51,901 nt of DNA, from contig JAKCWW010002791.1 of assembly GCA_026260175.1 (NCBI GenBank), positions 1 through 51,901 of the forward strand. Reading direction: 5' to 3'. Under the pieces are notes generated by a model. That model saw only the letters and a program-made list of their open reading frames with translations, was not told where the DNA came from and did not search any database. This stretch comes from Reticulitermes lucifugus. Taxonomy: Eukaryota; Arthropoda; Insecta; Blattodea; Rhinotermitidae. Shown here piece by piece: positions 32,005 to 44,540 of the stretch; position 1 is the first letter of the stretch; each line of letters opens with the position of its first letter. The position numbers and the translations under genes were made by a program.

Positions 32005-32952
32005 TTAAACAGATGCAGCCTCCTTAATCTGGTTAACATACTGAGCAAACGTCTCCTTTTCATCTTGTACACGAGCAAACCTCTCCTGCCTTAACTTTTG
32101 ATAAATCTGTCTTGGAAGGAAATACTCCAAAACCAATTCATGAAAACGCTCAAATTTCATATTTTGAGCTATTGCGCTTAGCAGACGTTCAGCTAGGGGC
32201 TTCCGACAAAACGCATAGAGCACCTCAAACAGCTGTGAGTCCAACATCTGCCCCAGACGACGTATCTTCAAAACAATAGCTAAAACGTCTAACAAATTTT
32301 CAACCTCCAAACCATTCACCACCGGTAAGGACTTCAGAAGTGGTTCCGAAGAATGTGGTAGCCTTTGGAATAAACATCCTGTGAAACGCAAGGCTGCCGC
32401 ATCGCCAACATTACCATTACCTGGGTCCAAAGATGTTGCCTGACCAACAACTGTCTCTGACGCTGGAATATTTCCAGGGACAACAGACCCTCCTGATAAA
32501 ATCCTCTGTACCGGAGGAACCTCATCCAACAGGGTAACTGGCGGACCTGTAGCGGGCCCCATTTGGCCCATTTCTGTGAGGAGCTGATCAACTCTTTTCC
32601 TAAGATCTCTCACTTCCTCTAAAGCTGCACTTGAGATGGCCTGTTCTTTGTCGGTAATAAAGCGCAGCCGATCTTCCAGATGGAGACCGCGTGTCCTTAG
32701 ACAGGCAGTGACACTACCATGACCCGGGCCAGTATCGCATAATAAACCCTCCATTTCAGCAACCTTAGGGCCTATAAGATCCAACTGTTCACTAACATCT
32801 AACCCTGCCACCATCTCTGGAACAGTATGAACATCCTCTGACAACACCAACCCCATTAATTTGCGTAATAAGTGGACATCGCCTTCTATGTTAATTCCCC
32901 GAATGGCTAACTCGTAGAGCAGCTCATCCCTCAAAAGGTAATTGGGGTTCAT
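32005..32952 (-). pseudogene. Gypsy-type gag, N-terminal part
   Basis: An open frame of about 315 residues starting at MNPNYLLRDELLYELAIRGI, typical of Gypsy-group Gag. An upstream Met in the same frame (32985) is less likely as the start. The C-terminal part includes RFHELVLEYFLPRQIYQKLR and FAQYVNQIKEAAS, the capsid-like segment. The frame is lost near 32005; the remnant continues in another frame (near 31980-31840, SIVEGLHPAQRSRFVFQAPP) with a stop. Structural protein of the element particle. Confidence 0.82.
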
Positions 32953-33029
32953 CTTACAATATAAGGCCACTGCCCAACAACACAAATAAAATGAATTTCC
33001 CTATTCAACCAAAGACCTCTGAGTTGAAT

Positions 33030-33047
33030 AACCACGCTTTGCTACCA
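33030..33047 (-). other. Primer-binding site, initiator tRNA-Met-like
   Basis: Three bases inside the 5' LTR the minus strand reads TGGTAGCAAAGCGTGGTT. This matches the complement of an animal initiator tRNA-Met 3' end (TGGTAGCAGAGGATGG type) except at about three positions. The expected position supports the call; the tRNA identity is an inference from memory. Confidence 0.65.
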
Positions 33048-33050
33048 CTC

Positions 33051-33236
33051 TGCTCCACTTCGCCGTGGGTATATACAAACTGGTGGAGCAATCAGCATTA
33101 AATCAACTGCCCAAACAAGCTTAACAACCCAATGCACCTATTTATTTGTAGATATATATTAAACAAACAAATATTCAATACTTACAAAGTGTAGAAAGTT
33201 TAGAACACCTACATATGAACCACACATTCAAACGAT

Positions 33237-33283
<47 letters not shown>

Positions 33284-33618
33284 GAAGGCTCCACACATTC
33301 AACAACTACTTGGTAGGCTGCCCCCTGTACACATACAATCCAAGTAATCGCCAGCACTACCAAGGTCCAACCCCCTGATAAATAATTGCCCAAACACAAT
33401 TTTGAAGATAACACAGCCGAAACTCGATTTAGATGTTTCTTCTGCGGAGACAGGTAGCTGAATGACAAGGGGATTACACTAATGGAAACAGGTAAACAAG
33501 TGGAACATACCAAGATTGAAGTAGGGGAAGAAAAGAAATGTAAAAATGAAGGTAGGTCAGGAATGGCAGGTATCGTCTCTCTGGAAGTGCTCTAAACACT
33601 GTGACCTAACATGGCACA
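33051..33618 (-). repeat. 5' LTR of Gypsy-type element
   Basis: 568 bp with canonical TG (33051) and CA (33618) ends on the + strand. It carries an AT/TA microsatellite of about 40 bases (33239-33280), longer than in the other LTR, and a short extra segment near 33117-33128. Confidence 0.93.
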
Positions 33619-33621
33619 CTA

Positions 33622-33795
33622 CCATTACTGAGGTATTTGGATGTCCCTTTTTCACTGCATGGGTCTGGGTTCAGTAACAAATGGGATTCGTGGTGGATAA
33701 AGTGACTGTATGACTTGTATTTTTCCAACTACTGTCAATCAGCATTCCACCAGTGCTCCCTATTTATTCAACTCTGTCTTTGAAGTGTAACAGGC
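33622..33795 (+). mobile_element. SINE family 2 copy
   Basis: It directly follows the Gypsy LTR. It shares GGTCTGGGTTCAGTA, ATGGGATTCGTGGTGGATAA and CACCAGTGCTCC with the copies at 18752 and 25270; its head is diverged. Confidence 0.65.
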
Positions 33796-34026
33796 CTGAT
33801 CAGCGGCTATGTTAGCACTGGTCCACTGAACAAGCCACTGGCAGGAGTATGACAAAAGTTATTATAGTCAAGATGACTTCTGGCTTGACTGAACAGCATG
33901 AGTGATAATGTACCTGTGTTAGCATCAGACTGATGTCTTGCTTGTGGTCTGTCAAGTGATGCCATGGTTCATCATTAATAATACAGATGGATTTTATATT
34001 ATCTTCACTGTGCATTTTTTAACAAA

Positions 34027-34563
34027 TCACAAATTACACACCAACGAAATGCACTATATTTTTTCAGTTTTTTATTCTGTAACCCCTACATATGTTTCAG
34101 CCCTTATAAGATCATCTTCAGGGGGCTCATAACCTACATTTACTTTACATCCATTGTTGTCTGCTATTATGTTATATATCACATGTAGTCAAGTTTCATA
34201 ATCATTTATAGATTACAGTTATTTACAATTTCTGTCTTTAAATATATAAAACACGGATTATAAAATCCTTAATTAAGGTTCGTCAATATTTTCGTAGTAA
34301 AAAGATAAAAACATTATTTAAGAATTTTATAATCTATGTTTTGTATATTTAAAGACAGAAATTGTAAATAACTGTAATCTATAAATGATTATGAAACTTG
34401 ACTACATGTGATACATAACATAATAGCAGACAACAATGGATGTAACCTAAATGTAGATTACGAGCCCCCTGAAGAGGGCCTTGTAAGGGCTGAAACATAT
34501 GTAGGGGTTAAAGAATAAGTAAGTGAAAAAATTTAGTGCATTTCGTTGGTGTGTAATTTGTGA
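34027..34563. mobile_element. Long foldback element, about 240-bp arms
   Basis: The left arm (34027 to about 34270) and right arm (about 34320 to 34563) are inverted copies. Both tips read TCACAAATTACACACCAACG. The arms share CCCCTACATATGTTTCAGCC, AAGTTTCATAATCATTTATA and AATTTCTGTCTTTAAATATA. A loop of about 50 bases is AT-rich. No coding capacity; a non-autonomous foldback/MITE-like element or two inverted copies of one element. Confidence 0.9.
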
Positions 34564-36082
34564 ATACAGAAGGATGTTTAAAATGACACAGTCAGCACAA
34601 CCAAGAGAACACATGTATGGCATTTCAGCCATCATTCTTCTTCCTTTGTCTTGAATTTGTTTGTAATGTGTTTAGCACACTTTATAAATGGGTTTCTGGT
34701 TGTACATATGTGTAAATGAATAGTCATGGCATTTGTACAAAACTTCTCATTGTCAAATTGTTGGCTGTATCTATCTTGGTTGGGTCACATGGTTTCATAT
34801 CTTAGTCAAGGGACTGTGGATGATGAAGTTTGAATACTGCAGCAAGTAATGTGCTGCTCAGTGACTGATGCTGCAGAGAAGGAAGGGATGCCAACATTAC
34901 TGTCTTTGTTGAAATGAGTACTTACTGCAGTCAAGGGATTTTTTATCATCATTGTTCCATTAATATAATAGGTTAAGGAATTCTTATCAACGTGGGGACC
35001 AAACTATTATTATGTGGACAAGAGACAATGTCTTTTTTATGTCTTGTTGAAAGTTGGCAACTCTTCCCTGAAGTGACATATGAACTCTAGTCACCAGGTA
35101 TCTTGAATGTGATTAACAAAGTCATTTACACTTGGGACCTACTATCAACAATAAATTCCAGATGTTTGTTGTTGTTTATCCTATTGTCATTCTCTTGCAA
35201 AGCAATACTTTCTGCCCCACCTGCTAACAGCCACACTTGGCCTTATACTGTTAAACCTGTTTTCCTGTTGTTATAACTTTAAACAAACGTTGTTTTTCAC
35301 TTTTCTAACTTGTTGCATTGTTACAAGTTGTCTTCTGTCTTGCATATGCAAGGCATTTGTTGTTCATATCCCATGCACAAACCTGTACCTTGTTATCACC
35401 TCAAAATTGACATGTGATACTTACTGTCAGAGCTTTTTATTTAACAAATTAAAAGCAAAACAAAGTTTGTAGACTATCTTATAATTTAAATTCTGCCAAT
35501 TTTCATAAGCATTACTTCATGGATTAGAATACAATCTGCAAGGAGTAATGTAAAAAGATCCTGTGTTCTTCTGTAACTTAAGACATGTCATATTTGCTAT
35601 CTGCAGAGTTATTATTTGTTTGTCATTTAATTCAAGCTTGACAAGAAAAATCTCAGCAAGAGGGATACTGTGTAAGTAAATAAGTGCATGTATTTTTGGA
35701 GCCCATTCTTTTTCCACTATAAATGTAAGGGATTTAAAATGGCTTCTTTATAGTACCCCAGTTTGATTTTCATACCAGATTTCATTAGACTTTTTGGGCT
35801 GAGTATTGCACTGTTTAATGGTGTGTGTACATGGTTCAGCTTGCTGAGTGTTGCATTTTTTCAATACTGATGCTGTTACCCCAGAGTTTAAATTCAGCCA
35901 CCTACTCCATAGTACCAGGGGATTTAAAATATCCTATTTGTGGGGATAAAGGTTAAACTCGAGTAAGTTCTAGGGGATGACAAGTAACAAAATGTTCTAA
36001 AGTAATTGTAGGTAATTGCTGATTTCATAAAATATGCATATGACTTACTTCGGTCTAAGTAATTTAAATATTTATCTCATAT
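34564..36082. other. Intergenic, nothing recognised
   Basis: 1.5 kb of AT-rich sequence. Short reading frames (near 35290 and 35517) have no family features. No repeat signature found. Confidence 0.4.
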
Positions 36083-36346
36083 ACACATAGTTATACAGTG
36101 AATAGGCTATGGGCTGGACAACCAAGGTATCGTGGTTTGATTCCCAGCAGGGACAAGAGATTCTCTTCTTTATAACATCCAGACTGGCCCCGGGGCCCAC
36201 ACAGCCTTCTATCCAGTGGGTACCAGGGGCAATAGCGGCTGGGGCCTGGAGCTGACCAATCACCGCCATTCAGTACAGCGGTTAAGAATGAGTGCAGCTG
36301 TACGTCCACTCCCCCATGTGTCTTCTTGGCAAACACACGGACAACA
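36083..36346 (+). mobile_element. SINE family 1 copy
   Basis: It starts with a degenerate head (ATACAGTGAATAGGCTATGG), has a B-box-like GGTTTGATTCCC, then GGACAAGAGATTCTCTTCTT, ACATCCAGACTGGCCCCGGG and TTAAGAATGAGTGCAGCTGT. The body is full length. Confidence 0.8.
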
Positions 36347-37810
36347 TTCTTTTTACCTTTTGGTAGTTACACAGTCGTCATCAAAATAGCTTTTCATGAA
36401 GATCCTAATGCTGTAATTGTCTCCTGTACCCATGGTAAATGGCTTAAAAGTTTACAGATGCTGAAGAAAACGTGTGAAAGTACAAAAGTTAAACTTCGTA
36501 AATACTGAACTTTGCACAAAAACATTATGTTGCATAACCAGTTTATTATAATTAGCAACAATAATAATTAATATTTTCTTTTTCACTGGTATTATTTAAA
36601 AATTTTTATATGTTCACTTCGTGCTGTGCTTAAGTTCATTATATTCAATTTTGAGGTGAAGCACAGTTGATATGATTTTTATAGGATGGATACCATTCCA
36701 GTCTTAACTCTATATTGAAACAAACTTCCATGATCACATCTCTGGGTTAACAGTTACTGGAATAATTTTCCTCTTTCTATAAGAAACTTTTTGTAATCAC
36801 ATGTATGAATTCAAACACAACTTTTCCTGGGACCATGGTTGCTTATACAATCCTGTTTAAAGACATTTTCTAGGGGCCATGGTTACTTAATATAAGTTTC
36901 CTTTATTCTTATAGCTTGTAAGAGTTGCACTTTATGGTTGCCTACAAATGTCTCCTTGTTAAAGGAAACTTATTTTGGGATTACTGTGGTCCCCCTTGTA
37001 CAGTGTCAAAATTTGTCACTGCAAGGATAAAACTGTTAGCATATTATGTGGTCAATGTTAGTGATATTAATCAATTTTTTAAAAAAGATCTACCTCTCTA
37101 CAGTGTATCTCTGTTATGTTAGTTACAGAAAGCTTTTTTGTTTTTAAATGAAGGCATATAGTGCCTCTCTTTTCATATGACTTTATTGTCATTAGTAGAA
37201 TAGAAGTGTTGGGAATTTTGAACATGTTTTACTTTAAAATGCAGCGAACTCCCTGTAATTGAAGTTAAAGTGATTCATTCTGTATACACTGTTTAGTGAT
37301 ATGCTGATAAACATCTGTATTTGTCAACACTACTCTGATTTATGTTAAAACAAGGAGAAATCTACAGAATTCTGCATTTCTCAGGGAAGCCTGAGGGAGG
37401 ACTTGTAATATGTCCCAGATGTGTGGGGATATATATGCTCTAATTCCCCACAACCAGACTGTAACTTGAAACATTTATTTAGGGTTTAAGCATCATACTG
37501 ACCCGTTCATTCATTGTTAATGCATTGCCTATATCTGATGAATTATTATCTCAGTGTTCTTTATATCTGTGGAGATCAGTCTCAGCAGGTAGTAACAGGA
37601 AATAGTTGGATGAATATATTCCTTGCTATCTGTAGAGTTAATATCCAGATTGACCCAGGACAAGCATTTATTACAATACGTGAGTGATCTTTTGATGAAG
37701 TGGATTATACTTGAATATTGACAGCTCTTGATGGCTCCTCTCGGAGAGCGGATGATGGATGACCATCGTGAGTGATTCTGGTTAAGTCTCAGGGATGTGT
37801 ACTTTCATAA
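36347..37810. other. Intergenic, nothing recognised
   Basis: 1.46 kb, AT-rich, without a supportable gene or repeat. A GGGGCCATGGTTACTTA / GGACCATGGTTGCTTA word pair (near 36830 and 36875) is a short local repeat. Confidence 0.4.
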
Positions 37811-38055
37811 GGACGGGTAGCACAGTCGGTATGGTGACTAGGATATGGGCAGGACAATGGAGGAATCGGTTCAAATTCTGGTAGGGGCAAAAAATTGTTT
37901 GCTTCTCTGAAGCATCCACATGAACTCTGGAGCCCTCCCAGCCTCCTCTACAGTGGACACTGTGGGCTGCTTCCCCTGCAGTAAAGTGGCTGGAACGTGA
38001 AGTTGATCACTCACCCCCTGAGTCTGAAAAGCAAGAGTCTGACTTTATAGCTGAT
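37811..38055 (+). mobile_element. SINE family 1 copy with clear A and B boxes
   Basis: The head reads GGACGGGTAGCACAGTCGGT, a near-consensus A box (TAGCACAGTCGGTA), and GGTTCAAATTC, a consensus B box about 45 bases later. The body follows (CCCAGCCTCCTCTACAGTGG) but the 3' end diverges. Confidence 0.85.
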
Positions 38056-39364
38056 GGGTACATTTCAGCCACTGGAAATTCGTTGTGCAAAGAATGGGTA
38101 TAACTCATCGCAATTTTGACAATGAATACAGTAAATAATTTGTTTAGTGTCCATATAACAATTGTGTGTCCCATCTTCCATTCAGCTGGTAAAATTATAC
38201 ATATTGAAATATTTTACACATTCCTGTGAAATGGATGCAGCATGGAAGAGACCAGAAATGCACATGAAATTTTATATGAAGAATCTGAAGAGATAAGACC
38301 ATTTTGGGGACGTGTGAGGATAATATTAAAATTGATTTGCAGGAAATGGAATGTAAGAATGTGGACTAGAGTAATCTGACTCCAGATAGGGTGAACTGAC
38401 AGGCTTTTTTTATATAGTATGACCTTTGGTTTCCATAACATGCGCGGAATCTCTGACTGGCTGAATGACTACCAGCTCCGAAGAAGGGCTCTTTGCCAAG
38501 GAGGCAGTTATAAATTCCTGAGAATTTAGTAGACATTAAGCTTGAAACTGAACACAAAATAGTGTAACAGAAGTTATCAGACCACTTCGTATTGAGGCAG
38601 TAACAATAAGCCACAGTTTAGTTGTGATGAAGTCCCAAGTTGCTGGATTGAAGAAGTTCAGTGCTTATTACTGAGAAATGCAGAAACCTTGTTTTGGATT
38701 TCTGAACATGCTTTTGTTGCAAATTATGGGAGTCGCTGCTGAGATGGTACCATAGCAGAAACAGATAAGCAATGTTGGATATATATGTGATCACCCCTCT
38801 TCACCCTTACCCTTCCTCTCTTGGAAGATTTTAAAAAATATTTACATCTATTAATAACAAATATAATAACTATTTAATATTTTTGACTTTTTCAGTGGGC
38901 TAAAATGTCCACAAGATTTGTATCTGTGTGTATTCATGTTTGTTATTACAATTTTATTACTCATATGTAGTGGTGTTAAAGTTCGTAGTGTTAGAAGTGT
39001 GTTGAGTGATCTTTTCCCTCTCCTGAGTAGTGGGGACAGTATTGTTTGTAGAATTCCATAGCTAGGATAATCTTGGTTACTGTGATGAGTATTGGCAGAG
39101 GCTTTGGCCACAGGGTCCTGGTTCCTTCACTACTCAGACAATGGAGGCACAGATATGCTGGAATGGTCACATGGTTTAGCTGTTCATCCTGTATATCATC
39201 ACACATACCCCTCCATAAGAGAATAGCCAGTTTTCAAACATAAGCCTTCTGGATATTATGGCAAGCTGTAACAGTTCATTTATTGACATATACCAGTACA
39301 TAAAGTCATTATCAGTAAGGCCAGTTTTAATTACTACCTTTTGTCTCGATATGCAGTTAAGATG
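38056..39364. other. Intergenic, unidentified repeat-like sequence
   Basis: The interval near 38425-38620 (CTCCGAAGAAGGGCTCTTTGCC) has the style of a transposon end, but no partner copy or inverted end was found here. No gene is supported. Confidence 0.35.
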
Positions 39365-39530
39365 ATAAATTCCCTAGTAATGCAACCTGAAGGTTTACCA
39401 CAAGAGTCCATAATTACATCATATCCTGGGTCAGTTCAGTCCAATTACATGCTTGCAACCTATTTCCCGAGAAAACAATTTAATATTACCTTCCCATCTA
39501 TGTCTTGGTCTTCCAAGTAATAATTTTTCT
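39365..39530 (-). mobile_element. LINE ORF2 tail fragment
   Basis: Read on the minus strand, combined frames give LGRPRHRWEGNIKLFSREIG then CKHVIGLN, matching the LGRPRRRWEDNIKMDLKEIG and CEGVDWIHL tail of insect LINEs. Frameshifts are present. Confidence 0.65.
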
Positions 39531-42186
39531 GCACATTTTACAACCACAAATTTGTTATGCTATCTTCTTAGATATTAGCTGTAAGAGGTCAGTTAGTGAA
39601 GTGCCAGTAAAGACTGGACAGCCACGGTTTGGAATATTGGGAATTTTTCTCCTTGCTACTATGAGGTATGTTCGGTTCAGTTTCTTTGTTGGGGGATGTT
39701 GCTAAAAGTTGCATGGATATTGCTGCCAGCCTTTCGCCAGAACTTGGGTTAAAAATGTATGGCACTGTATCTCCCACCCTTCTTGGCTTCTAATATTGTG
39801 CTAGGGGGGCTTTAATATTTTTGTCCACAGTCCACTTTATTTAAACACTCTTATAATGAAGTTAAGAGTACAAACTGAAACTGTGGCGCTCAAAGTCTTG
39901 CAGTTTGCAATAGTTGCGTGCAGACATGAGGTAGTTGTTGACACTGGCATGTACTGGCACTGATAAAGGCTTCATGTACTAGTGTATGAAGAAAAGTGAG
40001 CAATAGGAAACTTGTGAAAATATCTGTTAGGCTTATGTTTGATTTTTGTTAAACATTTTAGTCCAGATATTCTTACCTGCTCTGCATTTAAACAGTCCTC
40101 ATTTCTTTTCTTTCTTCAGAATTAAGGAGTTACACATATATGAAACAGTGGGTAAAATTGTTATTTATATATATGTTCACTTTTTCCTTTTGAAGATGTA
40201 ACAACAAGATTCTGAACCACATGCTATGTATTTTCTGCTCTTCTTTCCATGATCAATATAATTTTTACCTTTTACTATCATCCTGCACGTACCTGAACTG
40301 TCTTGTGTTTACATTTATGTGACATGAAATTGGACACTGTTCACAAAAAACAATGCTTCAGACTTATGGCATCAAAGTTACTGGTACTATGCAGTGTGAC
40401 CATCCTGTTTCTTTGTGTTTTCATATACTATTAGGAAGTGACTGGAACCAGTGCTTGTAATGTCATTTCATGGGTGTCTAAGTTAGTATCTCTCATTTCT
40501 CTTATCATGTGGTTGATACACTTGACTGCATGGTATATTGACATGTTGGTAATGAATTGTGTAAACATGATACAAGTATCTGTAATTGTGGACTAGAAGA
40601 AACTATCAGACAGATGGACCTCCCATTATTCAGTTCCAGCATCTGAGAGGGCTCAACCTGATGGTCAAGCTGATTGCTGATGGAAATGAGTAAGGCATGT
40701 CTCGGTCTTGACAATCACAGTACAGATATTAGTCACTTCATTTTCTGGCATTAGCTTCAGTAAAGCCAGCCTTGTGTTTTCCTTATATCTAAAATTCTTA
40801 TTTCTTCCAGAGTATTCTGCCTTTCTGATGTAATTATATCCAGTTTCAGGTTCAGCAACTTGAATTAACTTGTGACTGCTCATGCAACCTGCAATATTTG
40901 TATGAAGTGAAGAACTGCCTTGTACAGAATGTTATTACCTTATTTCCAAGTGGGATAATGCAGTGAGTGGAGATGGGCTGTTTGACCAGGGTTTTATTCC
41001 ACGTAGGAGAATGCGGTTGTTAATATTGTCTTCAGGGCTGTGATGGCCTGGTCAGTGTTAGGAGGAACATTTTGCCTCCTTTTATCTCAGAAAATTATAA
41101 TTTAATATTCACTGCCACAAAAACCTCAAATCTCGTATATTTTTTTGTTTTTCCTGTCATGTCTAGAATTATGCTGGGCCTATACAGTCTTCTGCAAAGT
41201 TGGAAATCTTATGTTAAAGGAGCTTAATAATGAAGCTCGCCTTCTAGTTTTAGGATATAGAACACATACGGATTTACCCCACAACCGCCTTATGCCCCAA
41301 GGCTTGGTATGTAGGAAGAGGGGAAACTTTTGTCTTCTTATTTTAGTCAGCTGTGGCAGTCAGAAAGTTGAGTTTTCTTCTTTTAAGAATGCTTCATACT
41401 TCAGTATTCGTACATCGTATAGTACATAGTTACAAATGTCTGAAACTTGGAGGTAGAAAGAGTGATTAGAGAATTGTGTGGGCCTACTTCAGTTACTGGA
41501 TCGTGATTTGTTATTACGTTTGTAATCCAGATGTACTTTTTTTGTTGATTCCAAAGTGTTAACATTGGCAGGTCTGTGATTTAAATACTATTCACTCTTG
41601 CAAGGCAATTGTACACATGCTTCAGATCAATATACTGGGGGTTGATTTTATTCACATCAGACTATGTGTCACTTTACTCTCCCAAATTCTTCTTTATGTT
41701 TTCAAAATATTACTCTAGAAAATGTACACATTATTGTCATCAGAATGGTAGGGATTGGTGCAAACAGTCATCACACCTCATATACATGACTGCTTATAAA
41801 ACAGGCTGTTAATGTGGTTAAGCACAAACCCATAAAGTGGAAGATGTCAAAATTGTAGGAGGAATACCAGCAAGTTTTAAACTCAGGGCCAATTCAGATA
41901 TGAAAATTTGTAACTTATTCTGTATCACAAAGTTGTATTTTTCAGATTTTGTGGGGAGGAGCTTGTACCAAATTCATTTTTGACTTACATTCAAGTACCT
42001 CATCACAGTGATGTCACTGTTTGTTGTACACCCAGTGACACCAAATCTTTATGATTGTAGAGTACTGCACTAACTGCTAAGGTTATTTGCACAGCAAAAA
42101 TTTGTTTGGGGAATATTTGTAAGAAGTTAGTGTTCACCATATGAAACTTGAGACTTCCCAGTGATGATAATTTAGATTATGGTCTT
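39531..42186. other. Intergenic, nothing recognised
   Basis: 2.65 kb without a supportable gene. Short frames (39505, 41145, 41609 on +) have no family features. About 40960-41090 has weak SINE-like words only. Confidence 0.35.
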
Positions 42187-42329
42187 GGAGTTATGATGAC
42201 AAGTAGTTTTGCACAGGGTTACTTGTGTTTCAGAGGAAACTGCTGCCTCCATCTTCTACCTCAAAGATGGAGGAAGCAAATTCATCTGAAACGTGTCCAC
42301 ACCCAAGATGACATAACATCATAACCCAC
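42187..42329. repeat. Small palindromic element
   Basis: A core hairpin (42227-42292) starts GTTTCAG and ends CTGAAAC, with an inner stem CCTCCATCTT / AAGATGGAGG. Outer arms share GTTATGATG / CATCATAAC. The CTGAAACGTG motif resembles the GAAAC words of the other foldback elements. Confidence 0.6.
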
Positions 42330-44036
42330 CAGAACACTGCAATCTAAATTTGTTTAACAACTTTAATTCAATAAAGCAACTGTGCTGTATGGGAAAGTTG
42401 CTATTCCTCCTGTAAACATTGACCTGTACATGAGATATGAGCTTTTCGAAACCGTGACTATTCATTATAGTTGTCCTCTGGGTGTTGACACCATGTTGTG
42501 TATACCAGAGGCAGCATATTACTCAGCAATGCTGGTATTACTTGGTATCACTTCCACATTCAGGCAAACACAGAGGTATGGCTTTTGTAATTTGTTATGG
42601 TATTGTAAATCAGATGACAAAGGAAATGGCTCTCCCCACCTTCCCTTAGTTTATTTGATGATGCTTTAATCACCTATGTAACTTGTATAACAGCAGTGGT
42701 CAGGATGACTATAAGAAATATTAAAGGAAGCAGTTAAAACCTATTTTAATGATTTTAAGCTTACATTAATTTGCAGATTCACTTTTCTCTTTTATATAGG
42801 TGTTTGTGTGGAATATTCTTTATAACATGCAGATTTTAAACAAATGTTGTGCTATGTACCTGTCCTTCTGAAGGTAGTTTCATGGTGAAACTAACCAGTA
42901 AACAGAGGGTTAAAATACTGTCCCGACATAGGGCTGGAAGAGATAAGAAAAATCTGTTTCATTTGTGATTCTCTCCTACTCGTGAGATATAGTCACATTT
43001 TCAGAAATATCACCTAGCCAAAAATCAAGTTTGGCTTCCATATTATTAACACATAAAGTAATTGATAATCTTTATGTTGATAAGGTACACAATTACTTCT
43101 TTACTTAATTTATAACATGAAACCACAACAGATTTGTGCAGTATGTCATCCAACATCTCATAAGTACCAGGAAGTGTTCGTTATTTTCTGGTTGAAAGCT
43201 GGAGGTGTGGTTTGTACTGTAAAGAGCAAACATGACATGGCCAGTTGGTTCAAGACTAAAACAAGGGAACATGTACAGTCCACAGATTTCATCAGAACAT
43301 TTACAAAAAATTGCAGTACACTTATGTGCAGCAGGTCCCTTTACATTAAAGGACCCTCATTTGGATTAATTTTTTGAACAGCAAGTCTGATTTTGAGTCA
43401 TATTAATCCATCAGTATTGTCATCTTATGAAGATGAAAATTCTGCTATTCTGCATCTCTTCATCTTTATGCATGTGATTAAATTCAGAATTGTTCACCAT
43501 GTAACCATAATTAAACCATCATCAAATTTAATTTTAGTCCAGAGCATGTCATCATTACCGGATACAAATGTAAATTCTGCAACAATCTCTTTTCAAATTT
43601 TTGCAATATTTGTCTGATTCTGATGGAATTTGTTAGTCATTGTTCATTTAAAGTTACCAGGCAGACATTACATACTGAGCCAAACTGGTCTGCCATTTTT
43701 GCCATTATACAAAAGATGTTTGTAGTATTGTCACAAAGAAGCCATTTACAATGTGGTGTTTAGTTTTCGAGTCTTTGGGATCTTGGATATATTGACAGTC
43801 GATGAAATTACTGTAGCCATCATAAATGAGCCAGCTGGCTTCCCATGTCTCATATTTTTGTGCAGTGCATTTGTGAACTTTTAGGTGTTCAATTTTGTAT
43901 GTTCTACTCAGACATTCCATTGTGATGACTGTTGATTCATACCATGCACTATTTGAAATAAATGAAAAATGTGTGCGGGATGTATGTCTTTCCTTCAACA
44001 CATAAATGTTAAAAGCTCTTACAAAAACGAGATGAA
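42330..44036. other. Intergenic, nothing recognised
   Basis: 1.7 kb. Frames at 42382, 43117 and 43705 (minus, 98 residues) have no recognised family, no splice context and no initiation context; treated as chance. Confidence 0.35.
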
Positions 44037-44160
44037 TGTAAGTATGAATGTAAGAACAGAAGACGGGCTGGGCATGTAGTTGAAGGAAACAATTTTATGG
44101 GGCAGAAGACACTTGGAAGATTAAGGTACTGCTAAGATAAGGACTCAATTACTGGCAAGA
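44037..44160 (+). mobile_element. LINE ORF2 tail fragment
   Basis: The translation reads CKNRRRAGHVVEGNN then GQKTLGRLRYC, a decayed RMRWAGHVARM-KPEGKRPLGRPR motif. Short, with frame breaks. Confidence 0.55.
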
Positions 44161-44540
44161 TTTTGTGTTAGATGTACAAGGGTAATTTGATAATTGACAT
44201 TCGCTTATTTAAAGACACAGATTTCAGACGTAGATGTCATTGCCTAAGGGTAAGGGAGGTGTGAGTCCCCAATTCCAAAATTTTAAGATACAGTCTGCAA
44301 ACGTAAAACTTTAAGAAACATTTTGTCGTGTAAAAGTGAGACAGAATATGAAATTGTTTTCTTTAGTATTAACCTTCCCTTATACATATTACTTGCTAGG
44401 AATTAAATTTGGATAGGAGAGCAGTCAGCAAGTCTTCTGAAAAAATTGATTTCATATTTTGGTACTTGTAAAAACTGACTCTTTGTAACCCATGTCATTG
44501 TTGCTGGTTTTATATGTGGAATGTTTAATACTTCTTTTAC

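Larger units (their letters stand above)
28478..33618 (-). mobile_element. Gypsy-type LTR retrotransposon, defective, integrase missing
   Basis: A 5.1-kb element in antisense orientation to DGK. Order on the minus strand: 5' LTR (33051-33618), primer-binding site (33030-33047), gag, zinc knuckle, aspartic protease, reverse transcriptase, RNase H, polypurine tract (29019-29030), 3' LTR (28478-29018). The flanks CTAA (28474-28477) and CTAC (33619-33622) could be a 4-bp target duplication with one change. By eye the LTRs differ by roughly 20 substitutions besides microsatellite and indel differences, so the insertion is not recent. No integrase or env coding region is found; frameshifts and stops break gag-pol. 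It is presumably inactive. Confidence 0.9.

Noticed and set aside
37811..37885. tRNA gene suggested by A and B boxes
   Set aside because: The same head recurs attached to a shared non-tRNA body in several places and does not form a clean cloverleaf, so it is a SINE head.
43705..44001. 98-residue minus-strand frame
   Set aside because: No family features, no flanking splice sites and no nearby promoter signal.
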